In this document: positions 8,940 through 18,183 of the stretch, in pieces
How the letters are laid out: each line of letters begins with the position of its first letter
How positions within the stretch are numbered: position 1 is the stretch's first letter
Source: Emticicia sp037153985
Lineage (GTDB): Bacteria > Bacteroidota > Bacteroidia > Cytophagales > Spirosomataceae
Direction of reading: 5' to 3'
Assembly: GCF_037153985.1 (NCBI RefSeq)
Contig: NZ_JBBAYI010000006.1
Location: forward strand, 186,001 to 250,000
Length of the DNA stretch: 64,000 nt
Translations under genes and position numbers: made by a program
Notes under the pieces: model-generated
What the model saw: only the letters and a program-made list of their open reading frames with translations
What the model was told of the DNA's origin: nothing
Database searches by the model: none

Positions 8940-9383
8940 ATGGAGGTGGCTAAATATATTTCGGTAATTTTTGCAAGCATGATAAAATTTTTGGGCGGCC
9001 CTTTAACAGGGTTGGCACTAAAAATTACATGGATTGAAACCGCCGTTTGCTCGGTGGTAGGGATGATGATAACGGTGTCTCTGATAACCTATTCAGGCGA
9101 CTACATACAGAGGAGCTTTACGAGAATATTTCAGCGAAAAACAAAAAAGAAAGTTTTTACGAAGTCAACCCGTTTGGCGGTTCGTGTCAGAAGGAAGTTC
9201 GGTCTGATTGGTATCTCATTCCTGACACCTATACTTTTTAGTCCAATCGGGGGGGCTATTCTGGCTTTAGCTTTCAGGTATCATAAAGGGGCTATCATGT
9301 TTAATATGCTCATAAGCGCGTGTGTATGGGGCATTATTCAGAGCTTGTTTCTGTACTACGCCAAAGACTATTTCTTTAAGTAA
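8940..9383 (+). CDS. Small integral membrane protein of unknown function
   Basis: 147 aa from the ATG at 8940. A TTG three codons upstream at 8931 is possible but less likely. Three to four predicted hydrophobic segments (AKYISVIFASMIKFLGGPLTGLAL, AVCSVVGMMITVSLITY, IGISFLTPILFSPIGGAILALAF, IMFNMLISACVWGIIQSLFLY) with a strongly basic cytoplasmic loop between the second and third (QRKTKKKVFTKSTRLAVRVRRK). I do not recognise the family with certainty. The glycine/proline-rich third segment resembles that of small transport-related proteins. Followed immediately by a strong bidirectional terminator. Confidence 0.65.
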   Translation: MEVAKYISVIFASMIKFLGGPLTGLALKITWIETAVCSVVGMMITVSLITYSGDYIQRSFTRIFQRKTKKKVFTKSTRLAVRVRRKFGLIGISFLTPILFSPIGGAILALAFRYHKGAIMFNMLISACVWGIIQSLFLYYAKDYFFK

Positions 9384-9396
9384 AATATAGGTTCAT

Positions 9397-9442
9397 ATAA
9401 AGCAAAAAGGAGAACGCACACACGTTCTCCTTTTTGCTTTAT
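9397..9442. terminator. Bidirectional terminator with perfect 20-bp stem
   Basis: ATAAAGCAAAAAGGAGAACG and its exact reverse complement separated by 6 nt, containing AAAAA and TTTTT tracts in the arms. It sits between convergent genes ending at 9383 (+) and 9454 (-). Confidence 0.85.
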
Positions 9443-9453
9443 GGCTTGTATGT

Positions 9454-11838
9454 TTAAATTTTGGATATTCGCAAGAGTTTCAGTGGCTGCCCGTTCTTAC
9501 TGATTTCGAGCAGATAATTTCCTGCCGGAAACCCCATGTTGCTCAGGTCTATATAAGCCACGTGTTGTTTTATCTGAATATTTTCTTTTCTGATTGCTAT
9601 CTTCTTTCCGGCACTAGTATAGACCGAGAAACTCAGGTCATTACCACTTTCTTCAACAGGTAGCTTAACATTGCAGACACGCTCAAAGGGGTTCGGATAC
9701 GCCTGCCAATTTGCAATGGTATTTTTGGTAGAGTCGGTAGAAGACACCACCGTAAACTGAATAGTTTTAGCCGTAATAAGCGTATCTTTTTTATATGCAC
9801 CAGCTGTTAGGGTATAAGTACCCACAGGGAATTTTAAACCCCTACCCTCTCCGAACAAATTAAATGGCAGGCGTTCGGATACATTTTTGAATTTATACGG
9901 CCCCGATAAATCGAAATGAAAATTAACCGAATCCAGATTGCAACTAGCCAGGATATTCAGTTTTTCGGGCAATGCCTCCAGATATAAAACACGGTTATTG
10001 GACATCGCTCCCCAGCCCTCGATGGGTACATCAAAGTAATCGGCCTTAATTAATTCAAAATTGATAGCCGGCGGAATACTCTCAATGTATAAATACGAAT
10101 CAAGGCTGCCCCCTTTATTATCGTATATTTTGAGCTTGATTTTAACTTTGCCTAAAACGGGTGGCCTGCCATAGAAGCTAAATTCAAACTTATTAAAATG
10201 AAGCCAGTTAGGTGCTTCCATCATTTCAATGTAGGCAATGTAGCCGTCGGGGTCAACAAAAAGGTTTTCAGGAATACGGAAAACAAAAGGCTGATTGATA
10301 ACTATTTGTTGGGTGTATCCTTCATAAGTTACAATCGGAATTAAGTTCGGCCCATCTTGTAATGGTGGTTTCGGAGGGTCTGGTTGTATCACTGGCCCTG
10401 AACCCGGGTCTGGATTAGGTTCGGGGTCAGGTAAGTCAGGAAGCGGGTTATCAATAACCTGCTTTTCATGAATAATGTCTTCGTCATAGATTATTCTGAT
10501 TTTTCTTTTACCGTTGTTCGATTTGTCTTTCCAGTCTCTTACAATGCCCTCTCTGTCGTCAATTAATTGAGAAAGCCTATACTTTACCGAGTCGGCAAAT
10601 ACAATTGGGGGGCTGTCTCTGTTAATCCATGCTACACCTTCCTTTACGGCAGGCAATATTTTTTCAACATCTTTACCGTTATCGTAGTCAACATAAAGCA
10701 TAATAACCTCACAGCCATAATCAATAGAGCGGTCTACGTAGTCTCTGAGGCTTTCGGCAGTTGCTTGGTCAAAATGTGCAATTTCTGTATAGAACTTTTG
10801 TTTGGGAGCCAAGTTACTCACCACGAGGTCGGCCTGAAGTTCTTCTCCCTGAAAAGCATCAATTGAGGTTTTGACAATATCATATTTTTCTGACAGATTC
10901 TTGAAACCGAAGGTTCCGCGTAGCAACGAAAGGTTATCGGCAACCCCGCCAAACTCACAGGCTATTTTGTAGGTAGAGTCAACACTTTTAACGGCCTCTG
11001 CCATTCTGTCGACATATCCTTTCAGCGAAATATGCCTGAAATAGTACCAGTCTTTGCCTCGCAAGCCTCTGAAAGAATCTTTCGGAGCAAACCAGTTTAC
11101 ATAAGGTTCAACGTCAGGGAAAGTCTTGTAGGTAGTTCCCCAATAGCTATTTAATGTGCGTATGGTCTGGTATTTGGTTTTTGCCCAATCTTTCCATTTT
11201 ATCATTGACCATTTAGAGTGGTCGAAAATGGCAACATACGAAGGGCTCGGATACTGCTGGTTTTCGTAAGCGTAACCCATTTCCTGTTGTGGTGTATTTA
11301 CTACCGACATAAACAAAATGTGCCCTCGCTTTTGTAAATCCTTGTAGCGTTCACAAACCTCTTTTACGAACCCTGCTGCTTTTTCGATAGAAGGCTGGTG
11401 CGCAAAGCTGAAATGGTTATTATCATAATAGTAAGTTAAAGGTTTGCCCCTGAAATCAACGACTGATTCTTCGGGGGCCCAGAAGCCCGTCGTAGAGGCA
11501 ATGTGCCTTCCAAGATGAATACGTATGATGAGTTTTACGCCGAGGTCGTTAATAACATGGTTTATCTGGTTATCTATTTGCGCCCAGTTAGGCGTTGAAT
11601 TTGGTTTAGGATAGATACGGTCCCACATGACAGTAAGGGCCACCGCATTACACCCCGCTTTCACCATTTTGTCCATAGCACCAAAGCCATGATTCATGGC
11701 AGTTTCTAGGTTCAGAACACCATGTACAATATATCTTTTAGGGCTTAGTTGAGCAACAGCAGACGAACTGAACCCTAACCAGACAAAAATGGCCAGAATA
11801 ACAGCAAGGCAGAGGTTGTGGGAGGAGATATTCTTCAT
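9454..11838 (-). CDS. Secreted GH42-like glycosidase-fold protein with T9SS type A sorting domain
   Basis: 794 aa. Signal peptide to about residue 30 (WLGFSSSAVAQ). Residues 33-410 look like a TIM barrel related to GH42 beta-galactosidases: AGCNAVALTVMWDRIYP, WAKTKYQTIRTLNSYWGTTY, WYYFRHISLKGY. A proline/aspartate-rich linker (about 470-500, LPDPEPNPDPGSGP) follows, then a cadherin/dystroglycan-like beta domain (FVDPDGYIAYIEMMEAPNWL), another beta domain, and a C-terminal type A sorting domain starting YPNPFERV and ending LLRISKI. T9SS would therefore secrete or surface-attach it. The usual GH42 acid/base Asn-Glu is not obvious: the corresponding strand reads VVNTPQQEMGY. Catalysis is uncertain. 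Monocistronic. Confidence 0.7.
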   Translation of the reverse strand: MKNISSHNLCLAVILAIFVWLGFSSSAVAQLSPKRYIVHGVLNLETAMNHGFGAMDKMVKAGCNAVALTVMWDRIYPKPNSTPNWAQIDNQINHVINDLGVKLIIRIHLGRHIASTTGFWAPEESVVDFRGKPLTYYYDNNHFSFAHQPSIEKAAGFVKEVCERYKDLQKRGHILFMSVVNTPQQEMGYAYENQQYPSPSYVAIFDHSKWSMIKWKDWAKTKYQTIRTLNSYWGTTYKTFPDVEPYVNWFAPKDSFRGLRGKDWYYFRHISLKGYVDRMAEAVKSVDSTYKIACEFGGVADNLSLLRGTFGFKNLSEKYDIVKTSIDAFQGEELQADLVVSNLAPKQKFYTEIAHFDQATAESLRDYVDRSIDYGCEVIMLYVDYDNGKDVEKILPAVKEGVAWINRDSPPIVFADSVKYRLSQLIDDREGIVRDWKDKSNNGKRKIRIIYDEDIIHEKQVIDNPLPDLPDPEPNPDPGSGPVIQPDPPKPPLQDGPNLIPIVTYEGYTQQIVINQPFVFRIPENLFVDPDGYIAYIEMMEAPNWLHFNKFEFSFYGRPPVLGKVKIKLKIYDNKGGSLDSYLYIESIPPAINFELIKADYFDVPIEGWGAMSNNRVLYLEALPEKLNILASCNLDSVNFHFDLSGPYKFKNVSERLPFNLFGEGRGLKFPVGTYTLTAGAYKKDTLITAKTIQFTVVSSTDSTKNTIANWQAYPNPFERVCNVKLPVEESGNDLSFSVYTSAGKKIAIRKENIQIKQHVAYIDLSNMGFPAGNYLLEISKNGQPLKLLRISKI

Positions 11839-12372
11839 TCAATGAACCGATTTAAAATTTTTAAGATACATCATTAAAGTATCTGGTAATTAATACTTAT
11901 TTAGGTAGTTAAAAATAGCGTTGGTCAGGTAATAGTTTTAGTTATATACATACAAATTTATATAAGTTATGGTAAAAGTGGTTTAAACAAACACAGGAAA
12001 CGCTAATTTTATTTAAAATACTGCTAATACTTGGTGTACATGGTAACAAAGCCTTCTCGCATTACTAGATAACGAACAGCACTCAAAGAATTACTAGACT
12101 ACTAATATTATTGTTTTCATAGCTAGATAGCTAAGCAATACGATTTTTATTAAGACGACTTTTTAATAGTAAAAGTTGTAACCACAAAAGTTAAGACTAA
12201 GCCATAAACCTACATTAAACCATGAATTAGAAATTTTATATGAATTAATAAAAGCAAGCCTTATTTTAAGCATTAAACCACAATAAGCCATCTATTGTTG
12301 TGGCGGGCAGGTAAGTAATTGTCAGGCGCAGGTAATAAGCAAGTGCAAAGAGTATCTAATGTAGATTACAGA
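11839..12372. other. Long AT-rich intergenic region, no gene seen
   Basis: About 530 bp between the start of the GH42-like gene and the terminator of the permease gene, both on the minus strand. I find no ORF, no clear TAnnTTTG box and no gene remnant, only short self-complementary bits such as TAGCTAGATAGCTA (around 12121) and repeated GGTAA motifs near 12310-12340. It must contain the promoter of the GH42-like gene at its left end. Confidence 0.5.
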
Positions 12373-12408
12373 CAAAAAGAGGGTCTACTCTGTTAGAATA
12401 GACCCTCT
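12373..12408 (-). terminator. Terminator of the amino-acid permease gene
   Basis: Perfect 10-bp stem AGAGGGTCTA/TAGACCCTCT with an 11-nt loop. On the minus strand it is followed by TTTTTGTC. It lies 22 bp after the permease stop codon. Confidence 0.85.
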
Positions 12409-12430
12409 GCTGTTGTTCAATTTTACTTGT

Positions 12431-13930
12431 TTATATTTTAGGAGCTTTGCCCGAATTCGAATTATTCAGGTTACTTCTGTTTCGGCTGTATAAGAAATAA
12501 ATGATGGTACCTAATACACCCCATACAAGGAATGCAATTTTGGTATCAACACGTAGGTTCCACATCAGATAAAGATTACAAACAATACCTAGCGTTGCAA
12601 TTACAGGCAACAATGGTACTTTGTAAGGGCGTACCAGATTTGGTTCACGCACACGCAGCAACCACACAGCACCGCATATCATGGCAAATGCCAGTAGGGT
12701 TCCTGAGCTTGTCATTTCAGATACTTTGTCGATAGGTGTAAATGCGGCTACTAACGACACAATGGCTCCGACAAGAATAGTGCTTTTCCACGGAGTTTTG
12801 AATTGTGGGTGAATTTCACGGAAGAACGAAGGCAATAAGCCGTCTTTCGACATACCAAGAAAAATACGGGTTTGTGACAACATCATTACAAGCATTACAG
12901 AGGTAAGACCCGCAATAGCTGCAATAGTAATGATATAAACTGCCCATGTAAGACCCTGATCGGCAAAAGCCTGTGCTACCGGAGCTTTTTTGTCGAGGGT
13001 ATCATATTTAACCATTCCGGTAAGTACCAACGAAACCAATATATATAATAAGGTACAAATAACTAACGAAGCAATAATGGCAAAAGGTACGTCCTTTTTC
13101 GGATTAATGGCTTCACCGGCCTGTGTTGAAACGGCATCGAAACCAATATAGGCAAAGAAAATAATACTTGCAGCCGTAACAATACCCTGCAAACCAAAAT
13201 GTTGCTGACCTTGGTCGTCGATTACTGGTGTCGGAATAAAAGGCGTCCAGTTTGCAGTATCAACAAAAAATGCACCTGCAATAATTACAAAAATAACTAC
13301 CGATACCTTCGTGATTACAATAATATTATTGGTGCTGGCTGCTTCTTTTATACCTTTTACAAGAATATAAGTTACCAACCATACAATAAGAAAAGCCGGT
13401 AAATTCATTGAGAAGCCCATTTCTGGTGCTGCCTGATTGGTAGCTTTAGCAATTTCAACCAATTTTTCATGGGTTGTAAAAGGATCGTTCATGAGCCATA
13501 CTGGTGGCTCAATATGGAACAGGTGTAAGAATTTCTCGAAATACCCCGACCAGCTAACGGCTACTGTGGTAGCTCCCATCATGTATTCAAGAATGAGGTT
13601 CCAACCAATAAACCATGCAAAAAACTCTCCTATGGTTCCGTAAGAGTACGCATACGCAGAGCCTTCAACTGGTAAAATAGAAGCAAACTCAGCATAACAA
13701 AGAGCGGCAAATGTACAAGCCAGACCAGCTACTACAAAGGCCACTGCAAGAGCCGGACCCGCCCAGTCATGTGCTGCTACACCGGTCAATACGAAAATCC
13801 CTCCACCAATTACGGCACCAATACCAAGCGAAGTTAATTCCCATCTTCCGAGTACTCTTTTTAGTTGGTTATTATTGAAATCAGCTTCATAGGCTGATAA
13901 TGGCTTCTTACGCCAAATACTTTTTTCCAT
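12431..13930 (-). CDS. APC-superfamily amino-acid permease (cationic amino-acid transporter type)
   Basis: 499 aa with about twelve hydrophobic segments. The N-terminal signature is that of the APC/CAT family: LKRVLGRWELTSLGIGAVIG and GGGIFVLTGVAA, with the substrate-contacting GxG turn in helix 1. SILPVEGSAYAYSYGTIGEF and IFFAYIGFDAVSTQAGEAIN (helix 6 region) follow. It probably imports amino acids by proton symport or exchange. Substrate cannot be read from the sequence, although CAT-like members often take cationic amino acids. ATG start followed by a basic cytoplasmic tail. Monocistronic, with its own terminator, and downstream of PorP/SprF on the same strand. Confidence 0.88.
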   Translation of the reverse strand: MEKSIWRKKPLSAYEADFNNNQLKRVLGRWELTSLGIGAVIGGGIFVLTGVAAHDWAGPALAVAFVVAGLACTFAALCYAEFASILPVEGSAYAYSYGTIGEFFAWFIGWNLILEYMMGATTVAVSWSGYFEKFLHLFHIEPPVWLMNDPFTTHEKLVEIAKATNQAAPEMGFSMNLPAFLIVWLVTYILVKGIKEAASTNNIIVITKVSVVIFVIIAGAFFVDTANWTPFIPTPVIDDQGQQHFGLQGIVTAASIIFFAYIGFDAVSTQAGEAINPKKDVPFAIIASLVICTLLYILVSLVLTGMVKYDTLDKKAPVAQAFADQGLTWAVYIITIAAIAGLTSVMLVMMLSQTRIFLGMSKDGLLPSFFREIHPQFKTPWKSTILVGAIVSLVAAFTPIDKVSEMTSSGTLLAFAMICGAVWLLRVREPNLVRPYKVPLLPVIATLGIVCNLYLMWNLRVDTKIAFLVWGVLGTIIYFLYSRNRSNLNNSNSGKAPKI

Positions 13931-13982
13931 AAGATTTTTAGAGCTGTTTTTTGGTTTGTTTTAGAAATATATTGCAATATAA

Positions 13983-14016
13983 CGCAAAAAAGGCTTGGAT
14001 TACCAAACCTTTTGCG
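13983..14016 (-). terminator. Probable terminator of the porP/sprF-like gene
   Basis: Imperfect hairpin: CGCAAAAAAGGCTTGG paired with CCAAACCTTTTGCG around a 4-nt loop, 28 bp past the stop codon. The T-run on the minus strand lies inside the stem rather than after it, so efficiency is uncertain. Confidence 0.5.
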
Positions 14017-14043
14017 CAAAAAACGAAATATTCTATGTAATAA

Positions 14044-15087
14044 TTAATATTTGGGGCAAGATAATTCTTTTTTCAATCGCCTGTTTCTTGTTCGGCTACG
14101 TTCGATGGGGTCGAACTGATACGCAATTGAAATCTCGTGTGAGCCTCCGGTTGAAACCCCTAAACTAGAAATAGTGATGTCATAACTATACCCGATCGAG
14201 AAGTTGTCCTGACGTACGCCAACCAGAAAAATGAGGGCATCGTGGTTGGTACGGGTAATATCTCTCTTTTTAATAGGAATACCTCTGTACCACATTCCTA
14301 AGGTAATAGGCGAATAGGTGGCATAAAAACCTAGGTCCAGTTGGTCGAACTTGCCTTGTCTTTTATATAAAAAAGCCGGAGACACCGAAAACTCGCGGTC
14401 AGCATTAGCTGCATTTGAATAAGGGTTAGCCAAAGGTATTTTCAACCCGCCGCTCACACTTAGTTTCATGGGCAGGTATGAATCTATGCCTGTTCCGTTG
14501 TTCATAAAGCTAAAAGCTGGCTGATTAATATGGTGTGCGGCAAGCCCTAACCACGAACGGCTATTATAAAATAAGGCCCCACCACTGAAATCAACCATAT
14601 TAATACTTGGCTGCTTTGTTCCGAAGGGGTCTAGTGTATTTTTTCCTGGAATTAAACCCTGATTATCATATTGGTCGCCGAAGGTTAAGCCCAGATAATC
14701 AAGGCTTTTACTGGAATATGTTCCCTGAACCCCCAAACGAAGGAAGTTCTCTTCATTGATTTGTACCTGATACGAATATATACCGCTGAACTCGGTACTT
14801 TTTAATCGGCCCGGCCCTTGTGAGTCATTCACAACCAGAAGCCCGATACCACTATTAAGTTTTTCAAGATAATGGTCAACAGAAAAAGACGATGTAACAA
14901 AGTTGGCATTAATAGAAGGCCATTGGTTACGGTAGTTGGCTATTAGCCTTGGAGCATAAGCACCACCTGCAAAAGCAGGATTCTGAAAAAGCGGTGCTGC
15001 ATAAAATTGCGAAAACTGGGGGTCTTGTGCAAAGCCGTTCAGACAAACAAAACACAAAAGGACAATTCGTAAATAAAGTTTTTCCAT
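14044..15087 (-). CDS. PorP/SprF-family type IX secretion outer-membrane protein
   Basis: 347 aa from the ATG at 15087 (a TTG two codons earlier is possible). Signal peptide LRIVLLCFVCLNGFAQ, then the family hallmark DPQFSQFYAAPLFQNPAFAGG, LIANYRNQWPSI, and repeated barrel strands through FSIGYSYDITISSLG and GSHEISIAYQF. PorP/SprF proteins are outer-membrane barrels that attach or help secrete particular T9SS cargo, especially proteins with type B C-terminal domains. Here it is divergent from exactly such a protein (15395-18061), which suggests a cognate pair. Ends with a basic tail RTRNRRLKKELSCPKY, a little longer than the last strand needs. Confidence 0.88.
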   Translation of the reverse strand: MEKLYLRIVLLCFVCLNGFAQDPQFSQFYAAPLFQNPAFAGGAYAPRLIANYRNQWPSINANFVTSSFSVDHYLEKLNSGIGLLVVNDSQGPGRLKSTEFSGIYSYQVQINEENFLRLGVQGTYSSKSLDYLGLTFGDQYDNQGLIPGKNTLDPFGTKQPSINMVDFSGGALFYNSRSWLGLAAHHINQPAFSFMNNGTGIDSYLPMKLSVSGGLKIPLANPYSNAANADREFSVSPAFLYKRQGKFDQLDLGFYATYSPITLGMWYRGIPIKKRDITRTNHDALIFLVGVRQDNFSIGYSYDITISSLGVSTGGSHEISIAYQFDPIERSRTRNRRLKKELSCPKY

Positions 15088-15394
15088 TGCCAAATTTTAT
15101 AGCATATAACGATGTATTTCTAAAGCAAATTTCATTCCAAAGCTCATTGTACTGGTTTTACTACAAGGTTTTTGTGTAATATAGCGGTATTTTATAGCAC
15201 TTATTCACAAAATAACGTTAATATTATCAGATTTGGTGTTTGAGTGTACCTAAAAAGCGGTTTTTCAGCAAAATAGAAATCTTTATGATTTAAAATCAAA
15301 TATTCTTGTTTCTAAACTCGTTAAAAATTTACAATCAAAACATAAATTTCTAAATTTTTTGTCATAAGTTAGTATTTATAATATTTAACGAAAT
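15088..15394. other. Divergent promoter region between porP/sprF-like and type B-CTD genes
   Basis: 307 bp of AT-rich sequence between two divergent starts. No ORF and no clean TAnnTTTG box. It must hold both promoters, possibly with shared control. Confidence 0.45.
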
Positions 15395-18061
15395 ATGTGG
15401 GGTGGTATTGGTACTAATCTAAGGATTTTTTTTGTAGTAGCCTCATTGTCCTATATTCCATTTTCTTCATTTTGTCAGGATTTTTATGTAGGCGGTAAAT
15501 TGTGTATTGGCTCTCCGGCTGTTCCGGCAGTACCCGGTGCGCCCGCAGCCGACTGTACAGAACCCACCGTTTTTTTTGATACTGAAAAAAATGCCACAGC
15601 TTGGCAATGGGACTTTGGCGACCCCTCTACCACTAACGATGTCTCAAATATCCGTAATCCTAAATATAATTACAGTAAGCCCGGTATTTATACTGTTACG
15701 CTCATTCGCACAGTTGGAAATGTGCAACAGCCACCCGTAAGCAAAACAATTACAATCAGTACTCCCCCGACCCAACCTAAATTTTTCGGAAAAACCAGTG
15801 CCGACACAACCGTGTGCGATGGTAAGAAGGTAAAGCTCGACCCCTACTCTTTGTTAGGTGGCGGCGGTACTGCCCCTAAAGGTGTTTCTTACCTTTGGTT
15901 CCCGAAAGGGCAAACTACCCCAACAATTGAGGTCGATTCTGCCGGATGCTATTCTGTTGAAGTTTTTGATTCAACGGGCCAATGCTCGCGCACAGCCAAA
16001 ATAAACGTTAAATTCTGTTTGCAGCAATCAGGCGGCGGCGGGGCCGAAAAATGGTATTTCGGAAAAGGAGCTACCCTTGAGTTCGGGGTTGCGCCAACAT
16101 CTACTCTACCCAAAGACACCCTTGCTAACTCGGGTGATTTGTATGGTGACTCAGACACCCCCGACCCTTCTTATATTCCCATTGAATCTTCAAAGGATAA
16201 TCCCATCGACTCGCCTGAAGGCGTGGCTATGGTATATGACTCAAAAAACAATCTGGTGTTTTATACCGACGGCGTAAAAATTTATGGACGTGACGACAAA
16301 CCGCTGGCATTTGTGCCTCCGCTCGACAACAGCGATTTAGGCGGTACTAATACCTCTACGCAGTCGTCAATCATTATTCCTAAAAGTTCTTGCAACGAGT
16401 GTCCGCATCACCTGTATTATGCTTACACCCTTAATAAAGACACAGGGCTTTTGTCATACAGTATTATTGACCTACGGCGAAACAACGGGCAAGGCGCAGT
16501 TGTAGAAAAAAATATTCCGGTAAGTTATTCAACAAGCACTCAAATTGCCGCCCGTAAAACACAGGACGAAACAGGGTTCTATATTTATACGCATGACAGC
16601 CAGACCAACGAGTTCAGAATTCTGAAAGTTGACTCAACGGGTACTACCGAAAGGACGCAGGCCGTTGGCATGGCACATTCTGATACAACAGGGTATATGC
16701 GGATTTCGTCTGGCGGCGATAAAATGGCCGTGGCCTTTGTAAAGAATGGTAAAAACTATATCGAGATTTTTGACATTAATCCAGAAAACGGTGACCTCAA
16801 ACTCACGCAGACTATTGACCTCGGGGTGAAAGTACCACCAAGAGTGTATGGGCTGGAGTTCTCGCAGGATGGCGAAAAACTATATACTACCTTGCGTGGC
16901 GACCCCTCAAAAGGCGAGAAGTCATATCTTTATCAGTTAAACCTGAACCTCAAAGACCCCGTTGAAATAGCCAGTAAGAAAATTAAAATAGACTCTTCGG
17001 CGGTTGATGCCTTTGGAGCTTTACAGATGGGCCCTGTAAATGGGGGAGGCTCGAAGTTTATTTACATGGCTGTTGACGGCAGCGACCAACTCCCGTATAT
17101 CTCTCAGCCGGAAATAGTAGGCAATGCCAGTATCATAGGTTACATACCTTATAATACAGGTTTAGGAACACCAGTAATAGGCACGAGCCAGTTTGGTTTT
17201 CCGAATGTGGTACAGGCCAAACAAAAACAAGATGGCGATGGCCCCAATGCCACTTTTGAGGGTACGTGTCAGGGGCAGCCCACCATTTTTGAAACACAGG
17301 GTATTTGTAGCCCTATGAAAGCCAATGTAAGTTGGGACTTCGGCGATGGAGCTACCGGAACAGGAAAGCAAACCTCGCATACTTATGAAAAACCCGGACG
17401 CTACATTGTTAAAATGAAAATAGAGGTTTTGTCCGAAACGGTTATAAGTAAAAACGTAAACCTGCCTATATTGGGCGATTTACTCAAAGAAAAATGTAAT
17501 GACTTTGTTTTTACAGATACCCTTTATATAAAGCCCGCGCCTGTGGTTAACCTGCCCGACTCGGCCTTTGTTTGTGTATTGCGTGGGCAAACAATGGTGC
17601 TTGACCCTAAGGCTCAGAATATCTATGACCCTCAGTACTTGTGGCGGCCAACCAACGAAACAACCCCAACCATTACCATAAGTGCGTTGGCAACTTACAG
17701 TGTTAAGGTCGATAACAAGTTTGCTAATGGTACTACCTGCGGCACAACCGACAAAGTGTTGGTAAAAGAAGGTTGTGAGCCAGTCTTGTTTGTGCCAGAA
17801 GTATTTAGCCCGAATGGCGATGGCCTTAACGATACCTTTACCGTAATTAATGAGTTTATTACTGACTTTGACCTTAAAATATATAACCGTTGGGGAGAAA
17901 TCATTTTTGAGTCGTTCGAGCCGGAACGTATGTGGGATGGCTCCTACAAAGGCCAGACAATGGCTCCGATGCTGTATGCCTTCGTTATCAGTTACAAAAG
18001 TAAGTACTTCCCGTATCGCCCTAAAATAACCAAAACGGGGGGTATCCTGCTGGTAAAATAA
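15395..18061 (+). CDS. Large secreted PKD-domain protein with T9SS type B sorting domain
   Basis: 888 aa. Signal peptide to about residue 28 (FSSFCQ). PKD domain near residues 50-125 (WQWDFGDPSTTND, YNYSKPGIYTVTLIRT), a central beta-propeller-like region (residues about 230-620) with repeated strands such as GVAMVYDSKNNLVFYTDGVKIY, and a second PKD (VSWDFGDGATGTGKQTSHTY, about 650-700). The C-terminal gliding-motility-associated type B sorting domain carries FSPNGDGLNDTF, LKIYNRWGEIIFES and MWDGSYKG. It should be exported by T9SS and attached or released at the cell surface. The first codons (MWGGIGTN) are atypical but no better start is visible. The neighbouring divergent PorP/SprF is its likely partner. 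Confidence 0.88.
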   Translation: MWGGIGTNLRIFFVVASLSYIPFSSFCQDFYVGGKLCIGSPAVPAVPGAPAADCTEPTVFFDTEKNATAWQWDFGDPSTTNDVSNIRNPKYNYSKPGIYTVTLIRTVGNVQQPPVSKTITISTPPTQPKFFGKTSADTTVCDGKKVKLDPYSLLGGGGTAPKGVSYLWFPKGQTTPTIEVDSAGCYSVEVFDSTGQCSRTAKINVKFCLQQSGGGGAEKWYFGKGATLEFGVAPTSTLPKDTLANSGDLYGDSDTPDPSYIPIESSKDNPIDSPEGVAMVYDSKNNLVFYTDGVKIYGRDDKPLAFVPPLDNSDLGGTNTSTQSSIIIPKSSCNECPHHLYYAYTLNKDTGLLSYSIIDLRRNNGQGAVVEKNIPVSYSTSTQIAARKTQDETGFYIYTHDSQTNEFRILKVDSTGTTERTQAVGMAHSDTTGYMRISSGGDKMAVAFVKNGKNYIEIFDINPENGDLKLTQTIDLGVKVPPRVYGLEFSQDGEKLYTTLRGDPSKGEKSYLYQLNLNLKDPVEIASKKIKIDSSAVDAFGALQMGPVNGGGSKFIYMAVDGSDQLPYISQPEIVGNASIIGYIPYNTGLGTPVIGTSQFGFPNVVQAKQKQDGDGPNATFEGTCQGQPTIFETQGICSPMKANVSWDFGDGATGTGKQTSHTYEKPGRYIVKMKIEVLSETVISKNVNLPILGDLLKEKCNDFVFTDTLYIKPAPVVNLPDSAFVCVLRGQTMVLDPKAQNIYDPQYLWRPTNETTPTITISALATYSVKVDNKFANGTTCGTTDKVLVKEGCEPVLFVPEVFSPNGDGLNDTFTVINEFITDFDLKIYNRWGEIIFESFEPERMWDGSYKGQTMAPMLYAFVISYKSKYFPYRPKITKTGGILLVK

Positions 18062-18141
18062 TATCTTCAATAGCCATACTGTTATTTTTATCTATCTTGC
18101 TTTTTCTTTTGGTTTATACGAAAGAAAAACGGAAAATATCG

Positions 18142-18149
18142 TATATTTG
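18142..18149 (+). promoter_or_regulatory. Probable -7 box of ruvB
   Basis: TATATTTG fits TAnnTTTG, 34 bp before the chosen ruvB ATG. It makes the in-frame TTG at 18151 an unlikely start, because transcription would begin at about 18155. Confidence 0.5.
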
Positions 18150-18183
18150 ATTGATAAAAAGAGAGAGTTTTCTCAAAGAATTC

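Noticed and set aside
17480..18070. 196-codon minus-strand open frame
   Set aside because: Antisense to the type B sorting domain of the PKD protein, which has clear motifs. No motif on the minus strand.
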